From Mucilaginibacter pallidiroseus (GTDB taxonomy: Bacteria > Bacteroidota > Bacteroidia > Sphingobacteriales > Sphingobacteriaceae), in the NCBI RefSeq assembly GCF_007846085.1, contig NZ_VOEJ01000001.1:248001-312000 (forward strand): a DNA stretch of 64,000 nt. Reading direction: 5' to 3'. Below the pieces are notes generated by a model. That model was not told the DNA's origin. It did no database searches and saw nothing but the letters and a program-made list of their open reading frames with translations. Of this stretch, positions 17,051-26,132 are shown piece after piece. The translations under genes and the position numbers were made by a program. Each line of letters starts with the position of its first letter. Within the stretch, counting starts at the first letter, position 1.

Positions 17051-20000
17051 TCGGCATAAAATTTTAATGGACTATCACTCGTGCCAATTAATAAGTGCGG
17101 CGTCTTATTTACCTTAATTTCCAAAGCCGATTTTACGTCGCCCGTAACAGACAAGCCTGAATGCGGCTGGCTAACATAAACAAAGCCGCCTTTGCCATCG
17201 CCCTTGAGTAAACAGCCATAGTTGGCATCCATACTACCCAGCTTTAGGCGGTTATCGGCGTGGTTGCCCAAGAGCAATAGGTCGGTTTTGCCGTCATGAT
17301 CAAAATCGTTTGTCAGTATTTGTGTTACCGGCGCAAACTGTGCCTGCATAGGCAAGGTTGCCGCGACAAACTTTCCGTTTTGATTGATGTAAAGCGTGGT
17401 TCGTGTTTCGTTGATAGCAAGCTTTTTCGCTGTGGCCAACTCGGCTGGTGTAAAAATATCTGTTATGGTTGCATCAGCGTAAGCCTTGTATGATGCAAAA
17501 CGTCTGCGCATTGGGTATATCTGCTCATTTATTTCATCGCGACTCACAAAAGGGTAGCTTTTGCCCTGCATGTAGAATGTAAAAAATGGATCAATAGAGC
17601 CGTTATTGTCAAAATCGGCATAATATAATTCAGCCGGCTCTTTATCTGTTGCCCTAAACTGCGTATTCAAACCGATGTTTCCTGCAACAAGGTCAGGCTT
17701 GCCATCGCCGTTAACATCAGCAAATGCTATTTTAAACCACAGGCCCGATTGCGGTACATCAAAATACTGGCTTGTTTTGTCAACAAAACCTGCTTTGGTA
17801 TTCATCAAAACAGTTATTGGCATAAACTCTCCGCAAATAATAAGGTCTTTGCGATTGTCGCCATCAAGGTCAATCCATTGCGCGTCGGTAACCATACCTT
17901 GCTTATTGTAGGCGAATGGCGCAGGGCTAAATTTCCCTTTGCCATCATTAATCAGCAAGTAACTTTCGGGCGTTACCGGGTATTTGCCTGGAATTATACG
18001 GCTGCTTACAAAAAGGTCTATGTCGCCATCGCCGTCAAAGTCGCAAGGTTTAACACAACCCTTACTTGCCGCATTCAAAACAGGCAAGGCACCGGGCGAA
18101 AGTACAAAACGATTGTTGCCTTCATTTACATAAATCTCGTCCTGCAAATCGGCGCTTCCTGCTTCATAAAGCGAATAGCCACCTTTTGCAAGGTATAAGT
18201 CTGGTTTGCCATCGCCATTCGCATCAAAGAAGTTCGCCGCAGCTATCGATCCCATGTTGTCATTGTTGCCACGTATAAGGTTTACAGGTAAAAAGCTGCC
18301 GCCTGCCTGCTGCACATACAATTTGCCGGGGCTGTCTTTCTCGCCGCTTATGTATAAATCTTCAAGGCCGTCATTATTTATATCTGCCTTAACAATCACG
18401 GGCGCCGTACGCGAGTACATGTAAAGCATCAGTAACTGGCGCTTAAAATCATTAATGGTTATTTCTTCGGGCTTAAAATCAATAGGCGCTTTCGTACTTT
18501 TAAATATGGTTGCCAAAGGCTTAGTGCTTTGAGGCAATGGTTTCTCCTTTTGATACTTAACTGTAAGCAGTTGATTGAGCTTTACATTCTTAAGCAACTC
18601 TGCAGACTGATCCGGCCAAATTATGCGCACAGAATCGGCAGTAGTTGCAGCGCCTAAGCCAAAGTTTAGATTGGTGGACATGCATGAAAGGTAGCCACGA
18701 TTAGGGTTAACTTCCTGGTATTGGGTATTGCCAGCGCTGTACACATACACTTTTGCGCCTATGGCGTTGGTGTTTTTACCTGTACCTTTCAGCTTTATGG
18801 TTAAGTAAGAAGTTTTATTGACTTCGCTTGCTGTATTTTGATAAATAGAAGCGGGTTCATTAATATTATTAACAATCAGGTCAAGATCGCCATCATTATC
18901 GAGGTCGACATATACCGCGCTGCTGCTTATGCCTTGCTGATCCAGTCCCCAATCTTTCTTTTTATTGGTAAAAGTGAGATCGCGATTGTTTTTAAATCCA
19001 TAATTACTAACCGGGGTAGACGGCATGGCCATCACCAGATCCATTAATAAGAACGGTTCGGCGGCCATGGCCTTTTTAATTTTATAGTCGCCCCAATAGC
19101 GCAAAAAATCCTTGTTGGTATAATCGCGCAGGTAACCGTTGCTTATGAAAATGTCCTTATAACCATCGTTATCAAAATCAGCTATAAGCGGGCACCAGCT
19201 CCAGTCGGTGTTTGACAAGCCTGATAATTGCGCAATTTCACTAAAAGTGCCGTCGCCGTTGTTTAGCTGCAGCATGTTACGCATGTACTGGTTATACAGA
19301 CCCTGGCTTTGCATTAAAGCAAACGACTCGTAATTTTCCTGCAGCTGTAATGATTTTTGGCGATGGTTATCCTCAGGCATCATATCCAGGGTCAAAATAT
19401 CTGGTAGCCCATCGTTATTAAAATCGGCAATATCAGCACCCATCGAAAAGTGCGACATATGCCGAACCATGTCTTTAGATTGTTCGGCAAATTTGCCGTC
19501 GTGGGTATTTATGTAAATATAATCGGGTTCGTTATAATCGTTGGTTACGTAGATGTCTTGCCAGCCATCTTTATTGATATCTGCAATGGCTACGCCCAGG
19601 CCAAAGGTTAGCGGATTTTGGATGATGCCGGCTTCTTTTGATACATCTGTAAATTTATTGTTGTCGTTACGGTAAAGGCGGTTACCTGCAAGTTGGTCGG
19701 TTTCATTTTTGTACCGGGCCAGTTCCATGTTGTCAATCTTTTTGATGTTATGATTGAGCAGGAACATGTCCAGATCACCGTCATTATCATAGTCAAAAAA
19801 AGCAGCCTGGGTGCTATAGCCTGGGTCGGCAAGGCCATAGGCTTTGGCCTCTTCACTAAATTTATTGTTGCCTTTATTTATAAATAGCTGGTTGCTGCGT
19901 GTTTCATTATCAGTTTTGCCTGAGTAGCAAATGTAAATATCGAGCAAGCCATCGCCGTTAACGTCGGCCATGGTAACGCCTGTTTTCCAGGCACCGGCGC

Positions 20001-20361
20001 GGCCTTCCAAAAGGGGAGAAGCATCGCGGGTAATGTCTTTGAATTTTAAGCCACCTAAATTAAGGTAAAGCTTGTTGGGTTTCATGTTGGCCGTAAAAAG
20101 CAAATCGGGCAGGCCGTCATTATTGATGTCGCCGGTGGCTACGCCGCCGCCATTGTAAAAGTACTCATATGATAATACGTTGAGCGACTCCTTTTCAACA
20201 ATATCGTTGCTGAATTTAACGCCGGTTTGCGCCTGTGGTAAAAGTTTAAAGAGCGTTTGCTGTGCAAATGCGCCTGTATGAGCCAGGCAAAAAGCAGCCA
20301 GAGAAGTATAAAAAGCCCTGACATAAGGGCCCGCTGAACAACATTTAAAGAATAGCGCCAT
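17047..20361 (-). CDS. FG-GAP/VCBS-repeat protein with ASPIC/UnbV domain, secreted
   Basis: A 1104-residue secreted protein (signal peptide ending GAFAQ, residue 34). Many D-x-N/D-x-D-G-x-x-D calcium-binding loops recur, for example at 78-86, 133-141, 190-198, 261-269, 313-321, 395-403 and 487-494, marking integrin-like beta-propeller repeats. An ASPIC/UnbV segment lies at about 535-600 (NAIGAKVYVYSAG to VRIIWPDQSAELL), and a second propeller set fills 630-1060. Such proteins are non-enzymatic scaffolds or binding proteins as far as known. The gene starts 118 bp after the susD stop, beyond a hairpin terminator, and overlaps the haloperoxidase gene by 4 bp. It could be the partner that presents a substrate to, or docks, that enzyme; this is inference. 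Confidence 0.85.
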   Translation of the reverse strand: MALFFKCCSAGPYVRAFYTSLAAFCLAHTGAFAQQTLFKLLPQAQTGVKFSNDIVEKESLNVLSYEYFYNGGGVATGDINNDGLPDLLFTANMKPNKLYLNLGGLKFKDITRDASPLLEGRAGAWKTGVTMADVNGDGLLDIYICYSGKTDNETRSNQLFINKGNNKFSEEAKAYGLADPGYSTQAAFFDYDNDGDLDMFLLNHNIKKIDNMELARYKNETDQLAGNRLYRNDNNKFTDVSKEAGIIQNPLTFGLGVAIADINKDGWQDIYVTNDYNEPDYIYINTHDGKFAEQSKDMVRHMSHFSMGADIADFNNDGLPDILTLDMMPEDNHRQKSLQLQENYESFALMQSQGLYNQYMRNMLQLNNGDGTFSEIAQLSGLSNTDWSWCPLIADFDNDGYKDIFISNGYLRDYTNKDFLRYWGDYKIKKAMAAEPFLLMDLVMAMPSTPVSNYGFKNNRDLTFTNKKKDWGLDQQGISSSAVYVDLDNDGDLDLIVNNINEPASIYQNTASEVNKTSYLTIKLKGTGKNTNAIGAKVYVYSAGNTQYQEVNPNRGYLSCMSTNLNFGLGAATTADSVRIIWPDQSAELLKNVKLNQLLTVKYQKEKPLPQSTKPLATIFKSTKAPIDFKPEEITINDFKRQLLMLYMYSRTAPVIVKADINNDGLEDLYISGEKDSPGKLYVQQAGGSFLPVNLIRGNNDNMGSIAAANFFDANGDGKPDLYLAKGGYSLYEAGSADLQDEIYVNEGNNRFVLSPGALPVLNAASKGCVKPCDFDGDGDIDLFVSSRIIPGKYPVTPESYLLINDGKGKFSPAPFAYNKQGMVTDAQWIDLDGDNRKDLIICGEFMPITVLMNTKAGFVDKTSQYFDVPQSGLWFKIAFADVNGDGKPDLVAGNIGLNTQFRATDKEPAELYYADFDNNGSIDPFFTFYMQGKSYPFVSRDEINEQIYPMRRRFASYKAYADATITDIFTPAELATAKKLAINETRTTLYINQNGKFVAATLPMQAQFAPVTQILTNDFDHDGKTDLLLLGNHADNRLKLGSMDANYGCLLKGDGKGGFVYVSQPHSGLSVTGDVKSALEIKVNKTPHLLIGTSDSPLKFYAE

Positions 20362-20433
20362 AAGTTAATTAGGGGTTACTTATGATAAGAATCAGGGACT
20401 TAAAGATAATATTTGTTGGGCAAATGAAGTATA

Positions 20434-20461
20434 AAAAAAGGAGGCCTGAGCCTCCTTTTTT
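20434..20461 (-). terminator. Hairpin terminator after susD-like gene
   Basis: On the minus strand: GGAGGC/GCCTCC stem, loop TCAG, flanked by A and T runs of six or more. It lies between the SusD-like stop at 20480 and the FG-GAP start, so downstream expression would need readthrough or a second promoter. Confidence 0.8.
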
Positions 20462-20479
20462 CAAAAGTATCAGCAAATA

Positions 20480-22084
20480 TTATTGCTTATCCCACCAAAC
20501 ACGGGTAGCAAAGTTATCTGCACCTTGAGCCGAAACAGCAGCAGAGTAATTAGCTCCGTTGGTTTGTGGCAAGGTAATAGGGTAAGGCATTCTGCGTGGC
20601 ACTGCACCGCTGATGTATTGACCTAATGTAGGGTAAGAAACCGGGGTTAATACAGGGAAACCTGATCTTCTCCAGTTTGCAAACGTTTCATTAAAGTTAA
20701 ATGTAGCTGATGTGTGTACCCAGTACTCCATATTGATTTGCTGTAAAGCAGTCCCTGGCAATAATGGATGCGAAGCAACATAAGCAGCGATGTCACCAGT
20801 TGCAACAGTAGCAACAGGAGTGTTGTTCAGTTGTGCAAGTGTTTGCATATCTGCAGTTAAAGCATTTGCAAAGTGAGTTGCAGCGGCACCGGTATTCCAG
20901 CCTCTTGAAGCAGCCTCGGCTAATAATAACTCAGACTCGCCGTATGTGTAAACGATGTTAGCACTGTTTCTGTCGCCATAAACAAGCAAACGTGGGCGTG
21001 AGTATTTACCAACCGGTGCAGGTGCATCTTTAGCATCTGCAGCTGGTGTAGCGCCAGGGTAACCCGGTGCTTTTGAAATATCGGTAGCACCACCTAACAA
21101 ATCATAACCATTTGGCATACCAATTTGGCTGGCAAAAGCGCTATTACCTGCTGTACCACGGTCTTCGTTAGCTGTTTTACCGTTACCAACGGTAACCTCA
21201 GCAATAGCAGATACACGAGGGTCATTGTTTGCTTTCATGTAATCGATAAGCGTTTTAGCCCAACGTACTTCTCTGAAGTCATCAGTTACCAATAAAGCAG
21301 CGGCGTTATCATTGCTGTTACCGTTAGCGTTATCAGCTAAAACTTTAGCATTATCAGAAATGCTGGTCATGGTACCGCCTGCGTAAGCTCTTTCGGCCCA
21401 GGTACGAGCAGTATTGGCGTCAACTTTAGTTAAACGCATAGCTACACGCAGCATTAACGAATAACCAAGTCTTTTCCATTTAGCTACATCGCCACCGTAA
21501 AATAAGTCGGCTGTTGGGCCAGGCTGTGAGGTGTTTAATGCAGCAGTAGCGGTTTGCAACTGATTAAGCATTGCGGTGTAGATATCTTGCTGGCTGTCAA
21601 ATACAGGCGTAAATACACCTGATTTTGCCTGGCCCTCTTGTGAGTATGGTGCAGCACCATACAAATCGGTAATACGTTGCATGTATAATACGCGCAAAAT
21701 AGTACCGCAAGCATCAAGGTTAGCGTATTGTGCCTTGTCTTTGATAAGGTTTTTCATCTCATCAACAAGGGTAAGTGCGCTGTAACCACGGTTCCAGGTA
21801 CGGTTGTAGTAACCTGTACCGCTACCGCCTAATACGTATTTATCGCCGTTTGAGTAGTAGCTGTATGTAGACGCTAAAGACTGTGTCCACATGCTTTGAA
21901 ACAAAAGCTGATCGTAACCAGTTTGCGAAAACGTGAATTGCGACTGAGACAACAAGTAATTTGGGTTAAATATAGCCTCAGTAGCTTTATTTGGTTGAGT
22001 GTTGACCTCGTCAAAATTCTTCGTACAGCCGGCCATGAAAGTAGCTCCTGCAATCAGGAAGCCGTATATATATCTTTTTTTCAT
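20480..22084 (-). CDS. SusD-like glycan-binding lipoprotein (SusD-like 2 / RagB group)
   Basis: A 534-residue outer-membrane lipoprotein with lipobox TFMAGC (Cys20) following a basic n-region. The early segment CTKNFDEVNTQPNKATE and the downstream helical TPR-like pattern (YMQRITDLYGAAPYSQEG, LLLAEAASRGW, NFNETFANWRRSGFPVL) are those of the SusD-like 2 group. SusD proteins form the lid over the SusC barrel and bind the substrate on the cell surface. The gene starts 4 bp after the SusC-like stop, so the pair is one operon. The ligand is unknown; the neighbouring N-glycan operon is a candidate supplier. Confidence 0.92.
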   Translation of the reverse strand: MKKRYIYGFLIAGATFMAGCTKNFDEVNTQPNKATEAIFNPNYLLSQSQFTFSQTGYDQLLFQSMWTQSLASTYSYYSNGDKYVLGGSGTGYYNRTWNRGYSALTLVDEMKNLIKDKAQYANLDACGTILRVLYMQRITDLYGAAPYSQEGQAKSGVFTPVFDSQQDIYTAMLNQLQTATAALNTSQPGPTADLFYGGDVAKWKRLGYSLMLRVAMRLTKVDANTARTWAERAYAGGTMTSISDNAKVLADNANGNSNDNAAALLVTDDFREVRWAKTLIDYMKANNDPRVSAIAEVTVGNGKTANEDRGTAGNSAFASQIGMPNGYDLLGGATDISKAPGYPGATPAADAKDAPAPVGKYSRPRLLVYGDRNSANIVYTYGESELLLAEAASRGWNTGAAATHFANALTADMQTLAQLNNTPVATVATGDIAAYVASHPLLPGTALQQINMEYWVHTSATFNFNETFANWRRSGFPVLTPVSYPTLGQYISGAVPRRMPYPITLPQTNGANYSAAVSAQGADNFATRVWWDKQ

Positions 22085-22088
22085 TTCC

Positions 22089-25000
22089 TTAGTTTTTAAA
22101 TTTAAAGTTAACGTTTATACCATAGGTCCTGGTCATAGGCAAGCTTGTACCTTCAATACCTGCGTAGTTAATGGTGTTAGAGAAGCCAGACTCCGGATCG
22201 ATGTTATCAGTATGTTTCATGATAGTCCACAAGTTACGGCCAACAAGCGAGATACCGATACCACTGAACGGTGTACTGCGCAATTTAGCTGCAGGGATTG
22301 TATAACCAACAGTAACCTGACGTAATTTGATAAAGCTACCATCTAACACGTTAAGTGCAGATATACGGCGAGCCAACTCCTGGTAGTAAGTTTGAGCAGG
22401 TACGCTTACAGTATTAGCTGCACCAGACTCTGTTACACCTACAGTTACACCAGTTTCGCGGCCTTCAAGCGTCATTTTGTTTAAACCACGGAAGATGCTG
22501 TAGTAGTTTGTAGCTGATAACACTTTGCTGCCGAAACGGTAATCAACAAGGAAGCTTAAGTTAAATTGTTTGTAGTTGAAGTTGTTATTAAAACCACCAT
22601 AAATTTTAGGAATAACCGAACCCATTGGTTTTAAAGCACCCTGAATTGGGATACCAGAAGCATCAACAACAATCTGACCAGCTGCATTGCGTACATAGTC
22701 GTTAGCCATGATCTGTGGACCAGCCAAGCCTACAACAAGCGCAGTGCTTGCGTTAAGCGGGCGGTAAGTACCGAAGCTTACGTTTGAGTTGGTTGCAGGA
22801 TCTGTTTGAACGATTTTGTTTTTAACGTAAGTAAAGTTGAATGACGGAGTCCAGCTGAAGTCTGAAGTTCTAACTGGAGTACCGTGTAACTCAACCTCCA
22901 CACCTCTGTTTTGTGTTGAACCAGTGCCGATGTAGCTGTTTGTATAACCTGTAGACCAGTCGATGGTGCTGTTGATAATCTCGTTTTTAGTTTTACGAGA
23001 GAAGAAAGCAACGTCGAAGCCTAAACGGTCGCCAAACATTTTCATTTCTAAACCAGCCTCAAGCTCTTGCAGTCTGAATGGTTTCAGGAACAAGTTTGGT
23101 AACTGGCTGCCCATGCTGCCGGTTGGTACACCATTAATTGAGTTATTGATGTTATAATAAACAGTATTAGCAAATGGATTTGGAGCACCGCTGGTTTGTG
23201 CATATGACAAACGTACTTTACCCAAATCAACATTGTTCATTTTGTACAACTCAGAGAAGATAAAGCTACCGGATACTGATGGTGCAAATATACCGCGACC
23301 AACCTCGCTTGACACGCTGCTATATACGTCATAACGGCCTGTTGTGCTCAATACCAAGAAGTCTTTAATTGAGAAGTCTGCAGAGTAGTAAGCCGAGTTA
23401 ACCTGTTGTTTTGATAGCTCACCAATCGGACCGCTGTTTCTGCTTGGGAAGTTTGTTAAGCTGTAGAAGTAAGGAACAATCAAGCCGCCGTTACCGTTGA
23501 TGAAAGTACCGTTATAGTCACTTTTACGGATGTTACCACCGATGGTTAAATCTAAGTTTAACAAGTCTTTAACGATATCATGTTTACCATTAATCAAAGC
23601 GTCAACGTTAAATTCGTTGGTTTGCAATGTCTGGGTGTTCATGTTACCGTTTGTAGTTAAGTATGCGGTACCTGTCGGCTCGATGTTTAGGCGTTGGTCA
23701 TTGATGTTATCATAACCTACACGGCCTTGTGCATAAATCCATTTGGTGATATCATACTTAGCAGTAATTGCCGATATCAAACGTTTCCTTTCAACATTGT
23801 TTACAAAATTGTAGGCTGCAAAGTAAGGGTTTGTTACATAGGTATCGTTTGTAAAAGTTTGTTCTTTGCCAGAAGCTAAAGTACCCGGAGAAAGGATGCT
23901 TTGCGACTCGTTAGGAGCAAGGAAAGTAACGTTGTTCGGGTTACCCGGACCATCGCTCAAACCCGACCTGTTTTTTGAGTTTTCGATAACGTAGTTGGCA
24001 AGTACAGTTACATCTAATTTTGGCGTAACTTTTTGGTTGCCGTTAAAGTTAAAGGTTTTCCTGTCAAGGTAGCTGTTTGGTACAATTGAGTTTGCACGTA
24101 AATCAGACAATGACAAACGGAATGAGCCATCCTGGCCGCCACCTGTTAATGAAACGGTGTTGGTAAAGCTTGGCGCAGTACGGTAAAACTTCAGGTAGTT
24201 ATCTTTAGTAGGAGAGTAAGCATAAGTGTTACCATCAAACTGAATAACTTGTGAGCCGTCCATTTTAGCGCCCCATGCAAGGTTACCTGAAGCCAAAGCC
24301 GCATCAACAGTGGTTGGCTTAGCGCCCAACTGGCCCTGGCCGTATACTTGTTGAAAATCGGTATTGTCCATCGCTTTATCAATCTGCGCGTTTGTATTAA
24401 ACTCAACGCCAAAGCCTGAATTCTTTTTACCAGATTTAGTGGTGATCAAGATAACACCGTTTGCAGCACGAGTACCATAAAGTGCAGAAGCCGACTGACC
24501 TTTCAATACAGTCATGCTCTCGATGTCATCAGGGTTGATGTTTGAGATACCATCACCATAGTCAGCACCGCCCCACTCGCCAGACGAACCACGTTGTGTG
24601 TTATCAATTGGCACACCGTTAATAACATATAGTGGAGAACTTGCAGAGAAACTGGTTAAACCACGTAGTAACACCCTTGCAGATGAACCCGGTCCACCGT
24701 TTGACTGGCCTACACTTAAACCTGCAACGCGGCCGGTTAATGCAGCCGCAACGTTTGTTTCTTTTGCTTTATTTAAGTTGTCACCGTTAACAGTTGATAC
24801 AGAGTAACCCAGTTTTTTCTGATCTTTTTTGATACCTAAAGCTGTTACAACAACCTCGTTAAGGCCTTTAGATGCAGTTGCCATCCTCACGTTGATAACA
24901 GGTTTGCCGGCAACAGCTATTTCCTGGTTTTCGTAACCAAGGAACGAGAATACCAACACTGCATTATCAGGCGCGTTAATGGTAAAGTTACCGTTAACGT

Positions 25001-25283
25001 CAGTTGATACAGCTTCATTGGTACCTTTGATTTTTACCGTAACGCCTGGTAAGCCAGCGCCGGTTTCATCAACAACTTTACCTTTTACAGTTGCAGCTTC
25101 ATTTATTTTAGCTAAAGCTACAACGGGATTTGTGTTGAAGTTTGCTTTGTTTTTGGCGTTTACATTCGCCATTGATTGTTGACTAAGTGCTACCGTTAAA
25201 ATTACGGTAGATTTCATTATCAAAACCGGCTTTGTAAGCCAAGATTTATCCCTTACACCTCCTGGGTGTTTAAAATATTTCAT
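22089..25283 (-). CDS. SusC-like TonB-dependent outer-membrane transporter
   Basis: About 1064 residues. An N-terminal carboxypeptidase-regulatory-like domain (KGKVVDETGAGLPGVTVKI to VFSFLGYENQEIAV) is followed by the plug, with VTALGIKKDQKKLGYSVS and the SusC signature region PLYVINGVPIDN, NPDDIESMTVLKGQSASALYG and AANGVILITTKSG. The 22-strand barrel ends in an aromatic-rich YGINVNFKFKN, a typical outer-membrane terminus. There is no STN domain, so direct signalling to an anti-sigma factor is unlikely. The first in-frame start is TTG at 25331; ATG at 25283 is preferred. It imports oligosaccharides with its SusD partner and is divergent from the GH29-GH92 operon. Confidence 0.93.
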   Translation of the reverse strand: MKYFKHPGGVRDKSWLTKPVLIMKSTVILTVALSQQSMANVNAKNKANFNTNPVVALAKINEAATVKGKVVDETGAGLPGVTVKIKGTNEAVSTDVNGNFTINAPDNAVLVFSFLGYENQEIAVAGKPVINVRMATASKGLNEVVVTALGIKKDQKKLGYSVSTVNGDNLNKAKETNVAAALTGRVAGLSVGQSNGGPGSSARVLLRGLTSFSASSPLYVINGVPIDNTQRGSSGEWGGADYGDGISNINPDDIESMTVLKGQSASALYGTRAANGVILITTKSGKKNSGFGVEFNTNAQIDKAMDNTDFQQVYGQGQLGAKPTTVDAALASGNLAWGAKMDGSQVIQFDGNTYAYSPTKDNYLKFYRTAPSFTNTVSLTGGGQDGSFRLSLSDLRANSIVPNSYLDRKTFNFNGNQKVTPKLDVTVLANYVIENSKNRSGLSDGPGNPNNVTFLAPNESQSILSPGTLASGKEQTFTNDTYVTNPYFAAYNFVNNVERKRLISAITAKYDITKWIYAQGRVGYDNINDQRLNIEPTGTAYLTTNGNMNTQTLQTNEFNVDALINGKHDIVKDLLNLDLTIGGNIRKSDYNGTFINGNGGLIVPYFYSLTNFPSRNSGPIGELSKQQVNSAYYSADFSIKDFLVLSTTGRYDVYSSVSSEVGRGIFAPSVSGSFIFSELYKMNNVDLGKVRLSYAQTSGAPNPFANTVYYNINNSINGVPTGSMGSQLPNLFLKPFRLQELEAGLEMKMFGDRLGFDVAFFSRKTKNEIINSTIDWSTGYTNSYIGTGSTQNRGVEVELHGTPVRTSDFSWTPSFNFTYVKNKIVQTDPATNSNVSFGTYRPLNASTALVVGLAGPQIMANDYVRNAAGQIVVDASGIPIQGALKPMGSVIPKIYGGFNNNFNYKQFNLSFLVDYRFGSKVLSATNYYSIFRGLNKMTLEGRETGVTVGVTESGAANTVSVPAQTYYQELARRISALNVLDGSFIKLRQVTVGYTIPAAKLRSTPFSGIGISLVGRNLWTIMKHTDNIDPESGFSNTINYAGIEGTSLPMTRTYGINVNFKFKN

Positions 25284-26132
25284 ATTTTTTATTTGATTTA
25301 AGGAAGTTTGTTTAATTGCAAAGCCCTGCAAAGCAGGTATTTGCTTTGTTAATTAACAGGTCTTAATTTTGTTGCGTGAAGCACCGTTGGCCCTCGACGC
25401 TGTGGGGTATGTAAAGGTTTTTTTAATTCATAGGCCTAAACGAATTAATTAGAGGGTTAATAAATATGTATGGTTTCAATTTGTACGTAGTGCTTATATT
25501 AAAATAATGTTATCCGCTATAGTTCCATAGTACAGGCTACATAACTTGTAGCAGGCAGCACTGGCTACAATCAATGCTGCATAATCACTTAGTTTTTTGA
25601 GATGATTTCAATCATCTCTGGTTGTTCATTTATTGGTTGCGGCGAAATTAAAGATTGCAAGTAATGTTTAAAAAAAAATTTAAAAAGGTTTTTTCAACAT
25701 TAACGCAAACAATATTTAATTGCCAAACGCGCAAATTGCCGCTACGATTATCGTATTAACATAATTTACACATTTTATCGATCAATTACCAAATGCATAA
25801 AATACTTTCAAAAACAGTCGCTTCTTATTAAAAAGCTATCATTGATATCATTTATTAATGTTGCCTTGACAATTGATAATGCAATGTAATAATTCTGTAA
25901 CACAAAGCAACATTTTATTTAACTTTCATAAAAAAAATTAAAAAATACCTCACATTTTAAATTTTTTTAAGAAGTAGCGTGCTAATTCGAATAAAAAATT
26001 GCTAATTAGACGATTATTAAATGTAATTATTACGTTTTTTGTATCTAATTGTAAAATAGTAATGTTTACAACAGGAATTAATGGTGTATAAAGTACACAA
26101 AGGCTTGAATTTCTTCTCCTAATTTAATTTAT
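25284..26132. promoter_or_regulatory. AT-rich divergent control region between susC-like gene and the GH29-GH92 operon
   Basis: This 849-bp stretch has no convincing ORF or RNA gene. It must hold the promoters and any regulator site for both divergent transcripts. The part next to the GH29 gene is very AT-rich, and a palindrome lies at 25599-25618. I found no exact TAnnTTTG box in either orientation, so promoters are not placed. No regulator gene (HTCS, sigma/anti-sigma, LacI or AraC type) is adjacent. Confidence 0.4.
25599..25618. repeat. Perfect 20-bp palindrome, possible operator
   Basis: GAGATGATT, two bases, then AATCATCTC: a 9-bp inverted repeat centred 325 bp upstream of the susC-like start. 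On neither strand is it followed by a T run, so a terminator is unlikely. A dimeric regulator site is an inference from symmetry and location. Confidence 0.4.

Noticed and set aside
17749-18198. A 149-codon open frame on the plus strand
   Set aside because: Antisense to the FG-GAP protein, which has unmistakable calcium-loop repeats in the other strand.
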